Source: Coffea arabica (taxonomy: Eukaryota; Streptophyta; Magnoliopsida; Gentianales; Rubiaceae). Taken from it: DNA of 64,000 nucleotides. The stretch spans positions 12,542,001-12,606,000 of the forward strand of contig NC_092312.1 in the NCBI RefSeq assembly GCF_036785885.1, in the 5' to 3' direction. Shown here in pieces: positions 34,849-46,195 of this stretch. The notes under the pieces are model-generated. The model was not told where the DNA came from and searched no databases. It saw only the letters and a list, made by a program, of their open reading frames with translations. Position 1 is the first letter of the stretch, and the number at the start of each line of letters is the position of its first letter. A program made the position numbers and the translations under genes.

Positions 34849-36607
34849 CCTTCTACTATTGTGTTTATAAATATTTTTAAAATTTTTTTAAGCAGGGATT
34901 AGGGAGGAGTTGAAGTTTAAAAACCAAGGAGGGAAAAGGAGAGTTGAATGCAAGAACTATAAATCTGAAAACCTCTATGTTATTCACTGGACTGCATTTA
35001 TAACATGCTTATGTAAATATTTAACAGTTTCATAATAGAAAATGTACTTGTTCGCCCCATAATTTGATAGTATCCATTGCAAATTCTGCTTAATTTCAAT
35101 AAACCCCCTAAGAGATACAGAAAGATTATGATTCTTCAGCTTTTTCTACCAAAGCTAACGCTACCTATCTTTATAGCACAAAAATATAACTTTACAAATT
35201 TGCTAGAAGAAAAAGAAACATCATATTTTAAATTTTCAGTATATGATACTCTTAAGTGATTATGATACAACTAAATTATGAAAGATAATTAACATTTCAA
35301 AATTCATATTTGAAATATTAGTGATTATACCTTCATCTTATGATGTTATGGTTTCTTTGAAATGCATATAGGCTTTGAAAAAAGAAATGTGAAAGTTTTT
35401 CTTAAACTTACAAAATACTAAAAAAAAACACCCATTGATAATAATCTACATGGAGGCTTGTCTAAACTTAGTGGTAAAATCGCTCTATCTTATCTCTAAA
35501 AGGCATTCGAATACCCAACAACCCTGTAAAAGATGAATATAAAAAAAAATGCATGAAAAAGAATATTGAGGTTTTTTTTCAGTTATTTTGAATATGTGAA
35601 TACAAATCATAATGAAACATATAATTGTTAAATATTGTGCATATTTTAACATAAACTTGAGTTCATTATAAAGCTTCTAAATATAAATTAAAATTTTGAT
35701 ATATAATTGTTAAAATTTTTGAAGCATTCAAAAAATTATAAAACACGTACCCAACTGTTAGTATTAGAAAACCTATAGAATATCTAGATGATAAATAAGT
35801 AGATTAGGGAGACTTATTCATAAGTTAGTTTAACTATGGTTGTTACTATCCATAGGAAACGTTAAGTGAATTTTACTTAGTAACAAATACTAGGATTTTT
35901 GATAAGTTAGTTTAACCAAATTTTTTCCTATGGGATTTAAACATTTGAACTAAACTATAGATAAGCATTAAATAACATTGATCGAACTTGTTAAAGAATA
36001 AATAATCCAAAAATCTTAGGAAATGACACAAGCATTAGATAACATTAATCGAAATTATAAAAGAATAATGACAAAAAAATTTCCAAAAATCTTGGGAAAT
36101 GACACATATCATGTTATTGAAAATCTTCTAGAACATCTATGAACTGGTAAATAGTATATGGTATAGATAGATAGTATTATTTTAGAAACCAGCTCCAAAA
36201 TTAAGGGAATTTCTTTTGGTTTCTTTAATTTCTTGGCATATTTAGATATTTAATGATTGTGAGGTAGTATTATTTTAGAAACTGACTCCAAAATCAAGAG
36301 AATTCTTCTAGTTTCTTTAATATGTTGAGATACTGATATTTAATGATTGTTTTTGAAATTTTATAAACTGAGTTTCCTTATTTTCGCTTCAAATCTTGTA
36401 TCTTTGTGGAAGACGCTACATAGAAACAGCTCTCCAGACGATGTCTGCCAACTATAAAATCAACCACATAGAAGAAGATCAGGAGAAATTATCAAAACAA
36501 GAGATAATTAATTGCCTAGGAAGTAGGAAAAAGGAAGGTTGTGACTGTGAAGATAAAATTCAACGGACCGGCACCATTAATCAAGTTTTCCAGTATGCTG
36601 TTAACTT
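34849..36607. other. Gene-free AT-rich stretch with small tandem duplications
   Basis: Imperfect tandem copies of about 85 bp lie at roughly 36177-36347 (TATTATTTTAGAAACYRGCT words) and of about 65 bp at 35985-36115 (AAATCTTRGGAAATGACACA). No supported coding sequence. The frame at 36396-36626 shows no known domain. Confidence 0.5.
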
Positions 36608-38595
36608 CATGGTCGCCATTACTTGAAATATGTAGCATTGTCATTTTACCGCGTATATAAGCATGGCTTGGGCTCTTAGCTCCTCTGGCCTCTTATCAAG
36701 TCTATGAGACCCAGATATTGACTGCTGTCCTTGCCTTTCAGTTCGCTTTGCTTGGTCCTTGATGCTTTTCTGTTGGATAGCTAGTTTTACTACCAACCTG
36801 AGTAAAAGCATGGATGCAATCCCAAATGAGACTGCTAGGTAAAAAGCTTTATTTGATGGATTTTCTAGAATTAATAGTAGTCAAAATTGGTAAACATCCA
36901 TGAAAGTCGTATTTCTTGAGTTCTAATCCAGGTCTTGTCTGAGGAGGGTGCCCGCTGTTGATGACTTGGTGGCGTCCAAGTTAGAAATGGATAAACAAGG
37001 TGTGGGGATTCCGATTTTAAGCGCCCAGCATTTTGGTATTTGCAATTAGAAGATGATTTACCAGCATTATTCTTGGAGCACTCATGATAGAGATTCTAAA
37101 TTGCCAAAACATTAACCTCTTGCAAATTCCAATTCCCGTGCACTGGCGTGTTATATGGTCTGTCTCCTAATTCACACACACATTTCCGGAAAGAATCGTT
37201 TAACTGAGGGGTGAACAAACGTCAGTTTGTTTCCCTGATTATCGTTCATTCTTACCCCTTTTTATTGCTAGCATTCCAACCAAATTTGAACTGCAATTAA
37301 ATCCAAGTAACTATAGCTAAGTATCTAGTTTCCTATATTTATTATATACAAAACAAAACAATCAATGATTCCCAAAACATGTAAAAAGAATACCCCCATT
37401 CTAGCTAGAAATCTCAGTTTTCCAAGTGGCTCCTATGAATCTGATATCAACCACAATAGCAATCATATTCGAATGTGCAGATGCAGAAAAATGTTGGAAG
37501 AGAATCCCGTTTCTTGCTTCGATCGGTGATAGATAGTCACAGCCAACACCAGTCTGCAATATAAACTTTATTCACTCCAAGAATTGGATTTTTAGTGTTG
37601 ACTTAGCCACGTTATCTCCAGATTCCAAGGATGTCTAACCCAATAAATAGAACACAATTTTCTGAGCTTTTTTCAAACTGCAGCAGCTATAGAGCAATTG
37701 AAATAGAGATGATCGACGATTTCCTCGACTTTCACTGCACAGCACACATTCAACTGTCCCTGTTAAACAGCCCCATTGCCTAAGTCGATCCCTAGTGATT
37801 AATCTCGTACAACAGGCCATCCAAAGCATAAAAGAGAATCAAGGAAAATATCCTTTTCCCTACACTAATTACCATTGAACAGTTGGTCCAGCATTTTTGT
37901 TCATTAGCTTCTCCTGCAGGCTTGTATCACTCTTTGAACCATTCAATATCTCAGCTTATTGACTTCTCCTGCAGGAACTACTTAACCTATCTGGAACAGC
38001 ATATCCAGAGAAATCAGGTGAGAACTGTATGTAACGCCACGTAAAAATCCAGAAATAACGGCTCCAAGCAATAAAACAATCAAAGACTGCCAAGCACTAA
38101 AACTATTTTTGTTTTGTCAAAACTCTCAATTGTGATTTCTGATATTGACTTTAACCGTATCCTTCAACTGTGAAGTCTTTAACATGGTTGTCTACATGCG
38201 TTTTCATAAAGGTGCATGAGATCATATGGACCATAGATTTGATGAATGCTACAAGCTCAAGGACACAACCATGCAAAATATGAATAATCTTTCTCAACCC
38301 AGATATCGAAATTTCAGATTGTCTTCAACCATCCACACATATAAAGTTGTACATGGTTTTAACTGACCTCAGCGAAAAAAAGGAAAATAAAAAAAAAGAC
38401 GCGTAGCTGATGATTGTGCGTACTTCTTCTGGAAAATTTTACAATAGAAAGACCAATATCCAGGCATCCCTTGTAGTTTAGAACCCAAAAATGCCGTGCA
38501 ACCTGTTCCTTGTGACACGAGGGGTTTAAAAAAGCTGCTGACGATTCAAAACTTAGGCCACCAGCTCTAAGCCTGCAAAATTTCACAACCGGTAT
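36608..38595. repeat. Segmental duplication, copy B
   Basis: Partner of 26700-28552 in the same orientation. Copy B continues past the shared end into the rest of a cystatin-like gene, so it keeps the original junction and copy A is the broken one. Contains 38128-38258, absent in A. Confidence 0.9.
37630..37830 (-). pseudogene. LINE zf-RVT remnant, copy B
   Basis: Minus strand reads RLITRDRLRQWGCLTGTVEC then VLC, the zf-RVT start. The downstream HLxFxC part is in another frame. Same relic as 27690-27905. Confidence 0.6.
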
Positions 38596-38991
38596 AGGAT
38601 ATTTCCATGCAGGACCAACCCATAGCAGAGCTTGAAAGGTGTTGACATTCGTACCATCAACAGCTTGAAAAGTTATGTAAAAGTTAATAGTACCAACGTC
38701 CCAACCTTGTGAATTTGCTTTCTCAACCTTCACAAACTTGTAATTTGTCCCCTGCATTGTTAAGCTTAACAATTACAGAATAAGAGATATCACTGCAAAG
38801 GGAATTTATCTTAATTAGGGGAAAAAAGATGATAGTTGCATAGTACTACTTGGTTATCGTTGAATTGATTGATTGCAGCGGTTGCCTGAATAATTAACGT
38901 CTTCATGTTCTTCTGGGAAGTTCTCAAAATTTGTCATTGGAACAATTGAAGTCATCATGCAGACACCGGGAAAATCCCAAATGTCAAAGCC
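38540..38991 (-). pseudogene. Cystatin-like pseudogene, copy B (exons 2-3)
   Basis: Exon 3 starts at 38751 after CAG and reads GTNYKFVKVEKANSQGWDVG and INFYITFQAVDG, TFQALLWVGP and VVKFCR, matching the intact paralog at 58527-58730. Exon 2 (38850-38991) starts GFDIWDFPGV but its helix LIIQATAAINQFNDNQ lies in a different frame, so there is a frameshift within the exon near 38920. The normal C-terminal stop is lost and the frame runs on. No exon 1 is seen upstream; a long (TA)n and unrelated sequence occupy its place. A promoter block shared with the intact gene is still present at 39911-39935. Confidence 0.75.
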
Positions 38992-39130
38992 CTGAGCATA
39001 TATTTATTAACAAAATTGGTCATCAAACAAAATAGATTTATGGAAAACAAAGACAGCAAAAGCTAGTACTTGTTTTGGCTTGTGGGCAGAAATAAATATC
39101 ACCTCGCTCTCCTCAATCTTTTCAAACACT

Positions 39131-39132
<2 letters not shown>

Positions 39133-39206
<74 letters not shown>
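39133..39206. repeat. Long (AT)n microsatellite
   Basis: About 74 bp of uninterrupted AT repeats, the longest in the window. It lies where exon 1/intron 1 of the cystatin-like pseudogene would be. Confidence 0.95.
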
Positions 39207-39209
<3 letters not shown>

Positions 39210-39729
39210 CCAAATTCCCCCCTTTGATTGTGCCATCAAAGACGGTTTGCACAAGGCATAAATGGACGAAGAAAATTGCATTCTGCATTATGAAACAGCG
39301 TTGTGCAATTATATTTCCACAAACTGCACTATTACACTTTGGAATCAAATTTTTGACACAAATAAATTGATCTTTTAAATGTAGCTGAATTAGCCACCTT
39401 TGGAGGTCTGCATTCTCTATTCTCGTCAAACGCCAAGCAGACACCGTTGTCAATAGCGTAGCGTACTGGAAAACTTGATTGATGGTGCCGGTCAGTTGAA
39501 TTTTATCTTCACAGTATTATTAAAATATATTATAGTATATTATATATATACTTATACTTATAAGTATATATATAAATAAAAATAAAAATAAAATTATTAT
39601 TAAATATATATTACTAAAAAAGTAATTATTCATAAATTAGCTTTAATTATTTTTTAAAAATCAATAAATACCATTAAACTTATTCTAAATATTGTATTAT
39701 TTATTAAAATATAATTAAATAAATTTAAA

Positions 39730-39904
39730 ATCAAATTCGAACTCGAATTCGAGCTCAAATTCGGCTCATATAGTTTAACGAGTTGAGGTTGAGGTTGAGC
39801 TTGAATATTTATACAAATAAACGAATCAAATTTAAACAATATTTATAATTCGTTAATATTCAAGTCGAATTCGGAATGTTCGGCTCGATTAGGCTTGTTA
39901 AAAG
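39730..39904. mobile_element. Fragment of a hAT-type MITE
   Basis: Contains CGAACTCGAATTCGAGCTCA and ends GGCTTGTTAAAAGCTCTA, similar in style to the element at 29050-29448. Its left end was not found. It abuts the promoter-like block at 39911. Confidence 0.4.
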
Positions 39905-39910
39905 CTCTAC

Positions 39911-39935
39911 CCATGGCCCAAATACCACGCCTTTT
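39911..39935 (-). promoter_or_regulatory. Promoter block shared with the intact cystatin-like gene
   Basis: 25 bp including CATGGCCCAAATACCACGCC are identical to 59620-59644. In both places the block lies upstream of a minus-strand cystatin-like gene and just inside a transposon insertion. GGCCCA is a site II-type core. Function not shown. Confidence 0.4.
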
Positions 39936-41240
39936 TTATGTATTTATTTTGAAGTTCATTCTTGATTGAGGTTAGTCCAAATCCATATTTCATAATGTAC
40001 ACGTTAAAGAATACTATTTTATTACCCGTTAAAGAATACTAGTATTTATGTACATAGAATTTAAATAGTTAACATATTTGGGATATGCCTTCAACAAAAA
40101 TAGCATATTTGGGATATAATAACGTGACGTATGTGATTTGAAAAATTTTACTCTTCGAAGAGGTCGGTACGTGAGTAAAGTCTAAGTTAGAACATGCTTT
40201 TTTCCATACCCAAACCAAAGTTTTAATAGATTTGAAAAACAAGATTGCTCCTCAAAAACTAATAGGTATGGGTAATTGATAAGGTATCGGTCAACATTTC
40301 TATAATGTGTAACTACAAATTATATATTTAATATTATGTGAAAACGTGTTAAAAATAAGACTAAAAATATTAGAATTAATTAATAACATAAATCTAATCA
40401 AACTACTACTTTCAAATAACAAAATAAACATCGAAGAATGTTTCTCATAAGAATTAAAAATGAAAGCATAATGTTGTGTCAACTAATTATAATTCTTCCA
40501 AGAATTTTATATGCATCCAATAGGAATGGTGACCTAGGATTTTTTTTTTGGAGGGAGGGTGGGGCCAAAATAATTGTATAAGTTTAGAGGGCATGGATTT
40601 AATAATAATTATATACTTGCATATAGGATTGAGAAACAAGCCAAATTATTTGATGTTGTAATCAAGCTTGGATCACTAATAGCTCATTTTATATTGATTT
40701 TCTAACTAATCAAATCAAACATCAATAACATTTTGTATTTGGTAAAATTTCGATAAAACAAACTGAAATGATTTCCCAAAGATGCATGTGATACATCTTA
40801 ACATTCCAAAACAAAACATAGTGCCAAAGTATGTATTATCTTTCAATAAAAAATAGTTCGTTATAGATCACAACAGACTATGTTTGCTCATGAAGGTCAA
40901 GATTGCTTCATTCACATCATCAGGAAGTTGCTCCTGAACAAAGTGTGTTCCCTCGGGCAAATATTTCATCTCCAAATCACTAACAAATTTGTTCACTCTT
41001 TCACTCTGTATGTAATCATGTATACCAGGAAACTTTAGGAAATGATCCTTTCCAGCAATTATCATAAGGGCCGGTACTCTGATTTGTTGATTTACTATTT
41101 TGACATTTTCATCAAGTGACCTGAAAAAAAGTATGTTAACCAAACTAAGGTCAAGACATCAGTAAAAATAGAGTATATTCTGGTCAGTTTAGCTCTTTTA
41201 TACATGGTTGTGGACTAAGAAACTTTATCTTTTTGTTTTG

Positions 41241-42616
41241 GGCTAATTGATTAGAATATAGGTGTAAAAAAAGAAATTCAGACACTTGCGGGTCTGACAG
41301 GGGTTCTGTATATATCTATGGGTGCCGGGCTCTGTCAGCCCGGCACCTGACACCAAAAAATTTTTTTTTTTTATAAAAGACACATCCGGCACCTGACAAA
41401 GACTGCAAAAGCTTCTGTGCCCGGCAGCCAGTCAAATTGTTAAAAAAAAAATCAGCAGGCTTAAAAAAAAAAAAGCTGGCTAACCCTCCTTGTCCCTTGG
41501 CTTCGCTTTTCTCATGGCCACCAGTTTTTTATTCCGTCCCACAAGCAAGCACTTAATACTATGTGAATTGACGTAAAATCTAACGAGGCAAAGATTCTTT
41601 GACAGTCTACTAGCCTAGCCTATTGTAGATTATCGAATAACTTCATAACCTCAACGCGCACCGACTTTATCAATAATAAGGAGGTTTTTCGGTGCATTTT
41701 TTTATGTAGTGTTTGGATAGGGTATTATTTGAGATATTATTTAAAATAAATATTATAATATTTTTTATAATACAATATATATGAAATAAAAAAATAATAA
41801 AAAAATAAAAAAATTGATTAAAAAATGTGTTGATAATGCAAGTCAAATATTATTTAGAAAAAATTTCAGATTTCTGTATTTTATCATGTTTTTGTTTTAC
41901 TAATTACTTTTTTAATCTATATGTCACATTACAAAAAGTATTAGAATAAACAAGAATTCTTTTCTTGATTGTAATCATATGGTACAAAAAGTGGCTTAAA
42001 AAATAAAAGATAGTTAAAAAGATACTGAAGAAGATTAAATTTATAAAAAGATGACTATCTGAATTGAAAAATAAGAAAATAAATGCAATATTTCATATCC
42101 GTAAGTTAAACAGTAAATGAAAAATTTGTTATAAAAAATGATTAAAAATATAAAAATGTTGGTTAAAAAATGTGTTGATAATGCAAGCCAAATATTATTT
42201 AGCAAAAATTTCAGATTTTATCATGTTTTTGTTTTACTAATTACTTTTTTAATCTATATGTCACATTACAAAAGTTTAATGCGATTCACTTTATTTGTTA
42301 AGATAGTTGATAATTAGTTTACGTTTTTTAGTATACAATTATTTTAATTATTTTAGTGGATTAATTAGTTTAATTAATTGAATGAATTAATTTAAAGAGG
42401 TTTGATTAAATGTATTTAATTAAGGTGCTGGGCTGACCCAGTCCGGCACTTGACATCTTTTTTTTTTTTTTTTAAAAAGGCACCTGATATCTTTTTTAAA
42501 AATAGGGAATCTGTCAGGTGCCAGACTGATATCTTTTTTTAAAAAAAGGAACATATCTGTTTTTTTTAAACCTGTCTGATTTTTCTTTTTTACACCTATA
42601 TTCTAATCAATTAGCC
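41241..42616 (+). repeat. Left outer unit of the palindromic element
   Basis: 1,376-bp unit with the GGCTAATTGATTAGAATATA end at both of its own borders (inverted). Contains GTGCCGGGC-rich short hairpins and a MITE-family segment from about 41705 (GTTTGGATAGGGTATTATTT). Confidence 0.75.
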
Positions 42617-43079
42617 ACAGAAGAATGCATTTCTGACAATATTCTTCCATCCACGGAATTAAAGTGGAGGTAAGAATTAAACATTGGTTACATTTCTATG
42701 GTGGAAAGTTCACTTTTCTGCGCACAATAAGCAGAAGCAATGCAAATGTGGAGATGCATAAAGAAGTATATTGGACACTCGAAAAAACGAATTATGCATG
42801 GATGAAAAATATTATATATATTAAAATTATAATAAAAGTCTTTTAAAAATTTATTCATTATTTAATGTTCAATACTTATATTTGGTATATTAAAATAATT
42901 AATTAAATATTCTATTATATTATAAGTAACTATATATCGTTAAGTCGATTGAATAATATGCAAGCAGTTATTTTTTTTGGCATTTCAAGTAGTTGTCTAT
43001 TAAGTTTTAATTGAAATAAAGATTTTATAATTATTTGAAATTATGCAATAAAAAAATCAATGTAAGATGAACATAAATG

Positions 43080-43160
43080 TAAACCTAAACCCTAAAAGCC
43101 TAAACCCTAAACCCTAAACCCTAAACCCTAAACCCTGAACCCTGAACCCTAAACCCTAGA
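43080..43160 (+). repeat. Interstitial telomere-like repeats, left arm
   Basis: About ten copies of CCCTAAA or CCCTGAA. The mirror tract at 43489-43532 on the other arm has about five. Confidence 0.9.
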
Positions 43161-43488
43161 CTATACACAGCGTAGAAGTACAAAATAATGTAACCTTAAA
43201 GAAGGATTCCTAAATAGAAGATTAAATAGCGATAAGCATTATAATAATGAAAGATTAAATTAACGCTAAATCCCCATATTCAAATATTTGAAATTGTAAA
43301 ACATGCAATTGAAATCCCCATATTCCTAAATGATCATTTCAATTGCATGTTTTACAATTTCAAATATTTGAATATGGGGATTTAGCGTTAATTTAATCTT
43401 TCATTATTATAATGCTTATCGCTATTTAATCTTCTATTTAGGAATCCTTCTTTAAGGTTACATTATTTTGTACTTCTACGCTGTGTAT

Positions 43489-43532
43489 AGTCTAGGGTTT
43501 AGGGTTCAGGGTTCAGGGTTTTAGGGTTTAGG
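43489..43532 (-). repeat. Interstitial telomere-like repeats, right arm
   Basis: TTTAGGG/TTCAGGG units, inverted counterpart of 43080-43160 but about half as long. The rest of the arms is nearly identical. Confidence 0.9.
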
Positions 43533-44000
43533 TTTACATTTATGTTCATCTTACATTGATTTTTTTATTGCATAATTTCAAATAATTATAAAATCTTTAT
43601 TTCAATTAAAACTTAATAGACAACTAATTGAAATGCCAAAAAAAATAACTGCTTGCATATTATTCAATCGACTTAACGATATATAGTTACTTATAATATA
43701 ATAGAATATTTAATTAATTATTTTAATATACCAAATATAAGTATTGAACATTAAATAATGAATAAATTTTTAAAAAGACTTTTATTATAATTTTAATATA
43801 TATAATATTTTTCATCCATGCATAATTCGTTTTTTCGAGTGTCCAATATACTTCTTTATGCATCTCCACATTTGCATTGCTTTTGCTTATTGTGCGCAGA
43901 AAAGTGAACTTTCCACCATAGAAATGTAACCAATGTTTAATTCTTACCTCCACTTTAATTCCGTGGATGGAAGAATATTGTCAAAAATGCATTCTTCTGT

Positions 44001-45373
44001 GGCTAATTGATTAGAATATAGGTGTAAAAAAAAAATCAGACAGGTTTAAAAAAAACAGATATGTTCCTTTTTTTAAAAAAAGATATCAGCCTGGCACCTG
44101 ACAGATTCCCTATTTTTAAAAAAGATATCAGGTGCCTTTTAAAAAAAAAAAAAAGATGTCAAGTGCCGGACTGGGTCAGCCCAGCACCTTAATTAAATAC
44201 ATTTAATCAAACCTCTTTAAATTAATTCATTCAATTAATTAAACTAATTAATCCACTAAAATAATTAAAATAATTGTATACTAAAAAACGTAAACTAATT
44301 ATCAACTATCTTAACAAATAAAGTGAATCGCATTAAACTTTTGTAATGTGACATATAGATTAAAAAAGTAATTAGTAAAACAAAAACATGATAAAATCTG
44401 AAATTTTTGCTAAATAATATTTGGCTTGCATTATCAACACATTTTTTAACCAACATTTTTATATTTTTAATCATTTTTTTATAACAAATTTTTCATTTAC
44501 TGTTTAACTTACGGATATGAAATATTGCATTTATTTTCTTATTTTTCAATTCAGATAGTCATCTTTTTATAAATTTAATCTTCTTCAGTATCTTTTTAAC
44601 TATCTTTTATTTTTTAAGCCACTTTTTGTACCATATGATTACAATCAAGAAAAGAATTCTTGTTTATTCTAATACTTTTTGTAATGTGACATATAGATTA
44701 AAAAAGTAATTAGTAAAACAAAAACATGATAAAATACAGAAATTTGAAATTTTTTCTAAATAATATTTGACTTGCATTATCAACACATTTTTAATCAATT
44801 TTTTTATATTTTTTATTATTTTTTTATTTCATATATATTGTATTATAAAAAATATTATAATATTTATTTTAAATAATATCTCAAATAATACCCTATCCAA
44901 ACACTACATAAAAAAATGCACCGAAAAAACCTCCTTATTATTGATAGAGTCAGTGCGCGTTGAGGTTATGAAGTTATTCGATAATCTACAATAGGCTAGG
45001 CTCGTAGGCTGTCACAGAATCTTTGCCTCGTTAGATTTTACGTCAATTCACATAGTATTAAGTGCTTGCTTGTGGGACGGAATAAAAAACTGGTGGCCAT
45101 GAGAAAAGCGAAGCCAAGGGACAAGGAGGGCTAGCCAGCTTTTTTTTTTTGAAGCCTGCCGATTTTTTTTTAACAATTTGACTGGCTGCCGGGCATTCTC
45201 TGCCCGGCAGCCAGCTTTTGCAGTCTTTGTCTTTTATAAAAAAAAAAAAAAAAAAATTTTGGTGTCAGGTGCCGGGCAGACAAACCCGGCACCCATAGAT
45301 ATATACAGAACCCCTGTTAGATCCACAAGTGTCTGAATTTTTTTTTTTACACCTATATTCTAATCAATTATCC
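44001..45373 (-). repeat. Right outer unit of the palindromic element
   Basis: 1,373-bp inverted copy of 41241-42616 with only scattered base changes and small homopolymer differences. Confidence 0.75.
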
Positions 45374-46195
45374 TTTGTTTTGAGGGGTAGCATCACAATA
45401 TTGTATTGTTTGCGTACCTAAAAGGCACATTTAAGGTAGTGCTGAATCCAGTTCTCTCATACCAAGTTCCATAGAATGTCAGATCATCCTCCGTAATCCA
45501 CGACGGACAAAGGGAATCATCAATCAAATTTAGGCTGTTCTCACCATCGCAAGTTTCTGGAATCTCATCCTGGGAAAAGAGGATGTTGGATCAAAGCAAT
45601 TGAATTCATCTTTATAAAGGATCCTGAAAATGATTACACTATCGTACTTAAAAACCAAAACTAAATTATATTCGAATGAAAATTATATGGACAAAAACTT
45701 TTTTGGCACAAAAAATCACCTAATATTATTGGAAAAGGTTTTAGTAGTTAGTAAAGAAAGCTTTTACCTAACATTTTGAACGTAACTGTAAAAAAGGCAA
45801 CTAACCTTCCATCTTGAAAGATAGCACTTAGGAGACAGATTTTGAAAAGGCGAAAACTAAGTTCCAGGGATAGATGGTGGTCCAATGGTTATAATTCCAT
45901 TAACCATTTCTTGGTGACGAATAGCGAATAGGCTAGCTATTTGCACCCCAAAGCCTTTGGTCACAAGAAAGACCTGAAAGATTTTTTAGAATATATTTAG
46001 AGATTGTGAACACATAAGAATGCTTTTGGTTTCTGGTTCAGAACATGTTCATTCTTGTACTTAACAATTTTTACCTTAGAAATTCCCATGTTACGAAGAA
46101 CAGCAAAGAGGTCGCTCACCAATTGTAAAAATGTGGTTTTCTCAGGTTCTTGAGGCATCTCAGAGACTCCATATCCTTGGTAATCAGGTACAATG

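Larger units (their letters stand above)
42617..44000. repeat. Palindromic core of the element
   Basis: 1,384 bp, itself an inverted repeat about the spacer near 43318-43337. Each arm has a small open frame starting MEVRIKHWLHFYGGKFTFLR (42664-42846 plus; 43723-43953 minus) of unknown function and a telomere-like repeat tract. It relates to 31998-32190. Confidence 0.75.
41241..45373. mobile_element. 4.13-kb palindromic DNA transposon (MULE-like)
   Basis: Both ends read GG(C/A)TAATTGATTAGAATA and the whole element is one huge inverted repeat: arms 41241 to about 43317 and about 43338 to 45373, meeting around a spacer of about 20 bp. A perfect 9-bp target duplication, TTTGTTTTG, lies at 41232-41240 and 45374-45382, so it inserted as one unit. 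No transposase frame exists. Internal copies of the terminal sequence at 42590-42616 and 44001-44028 divide it into unit, core and inverted unit. The 9-bp TSD suggests Mutator-type mobilisation. It sits in an intron of epoxide hydrolase copy B. Confidence 0.85.

Noticed and set aside
36396-36626. 76-codon plus-strand frame ahead of duplication copy B
   Set aside because: No domain, and it runs across the duplication border.
39007-39453. 148-codon minus-strand frame across the (AT)n tract
   Set aside because: A third of it is Ile-Tyr from the microsatellite; no match to exon 1 of the cystatin-like family.
42664-42846. Small frame MEVRIKHWLHFYGGKFTFLR as a transposase
   Set aside because: Only 60 residues, repeated in all copies, no DDE or zinc motif; no evidence of function.
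43080-43160. CRISPR-like direct repeats
   Set aside because: They are contiguous telomere-like 7-mers without spacers, in a plant nuclear genome.
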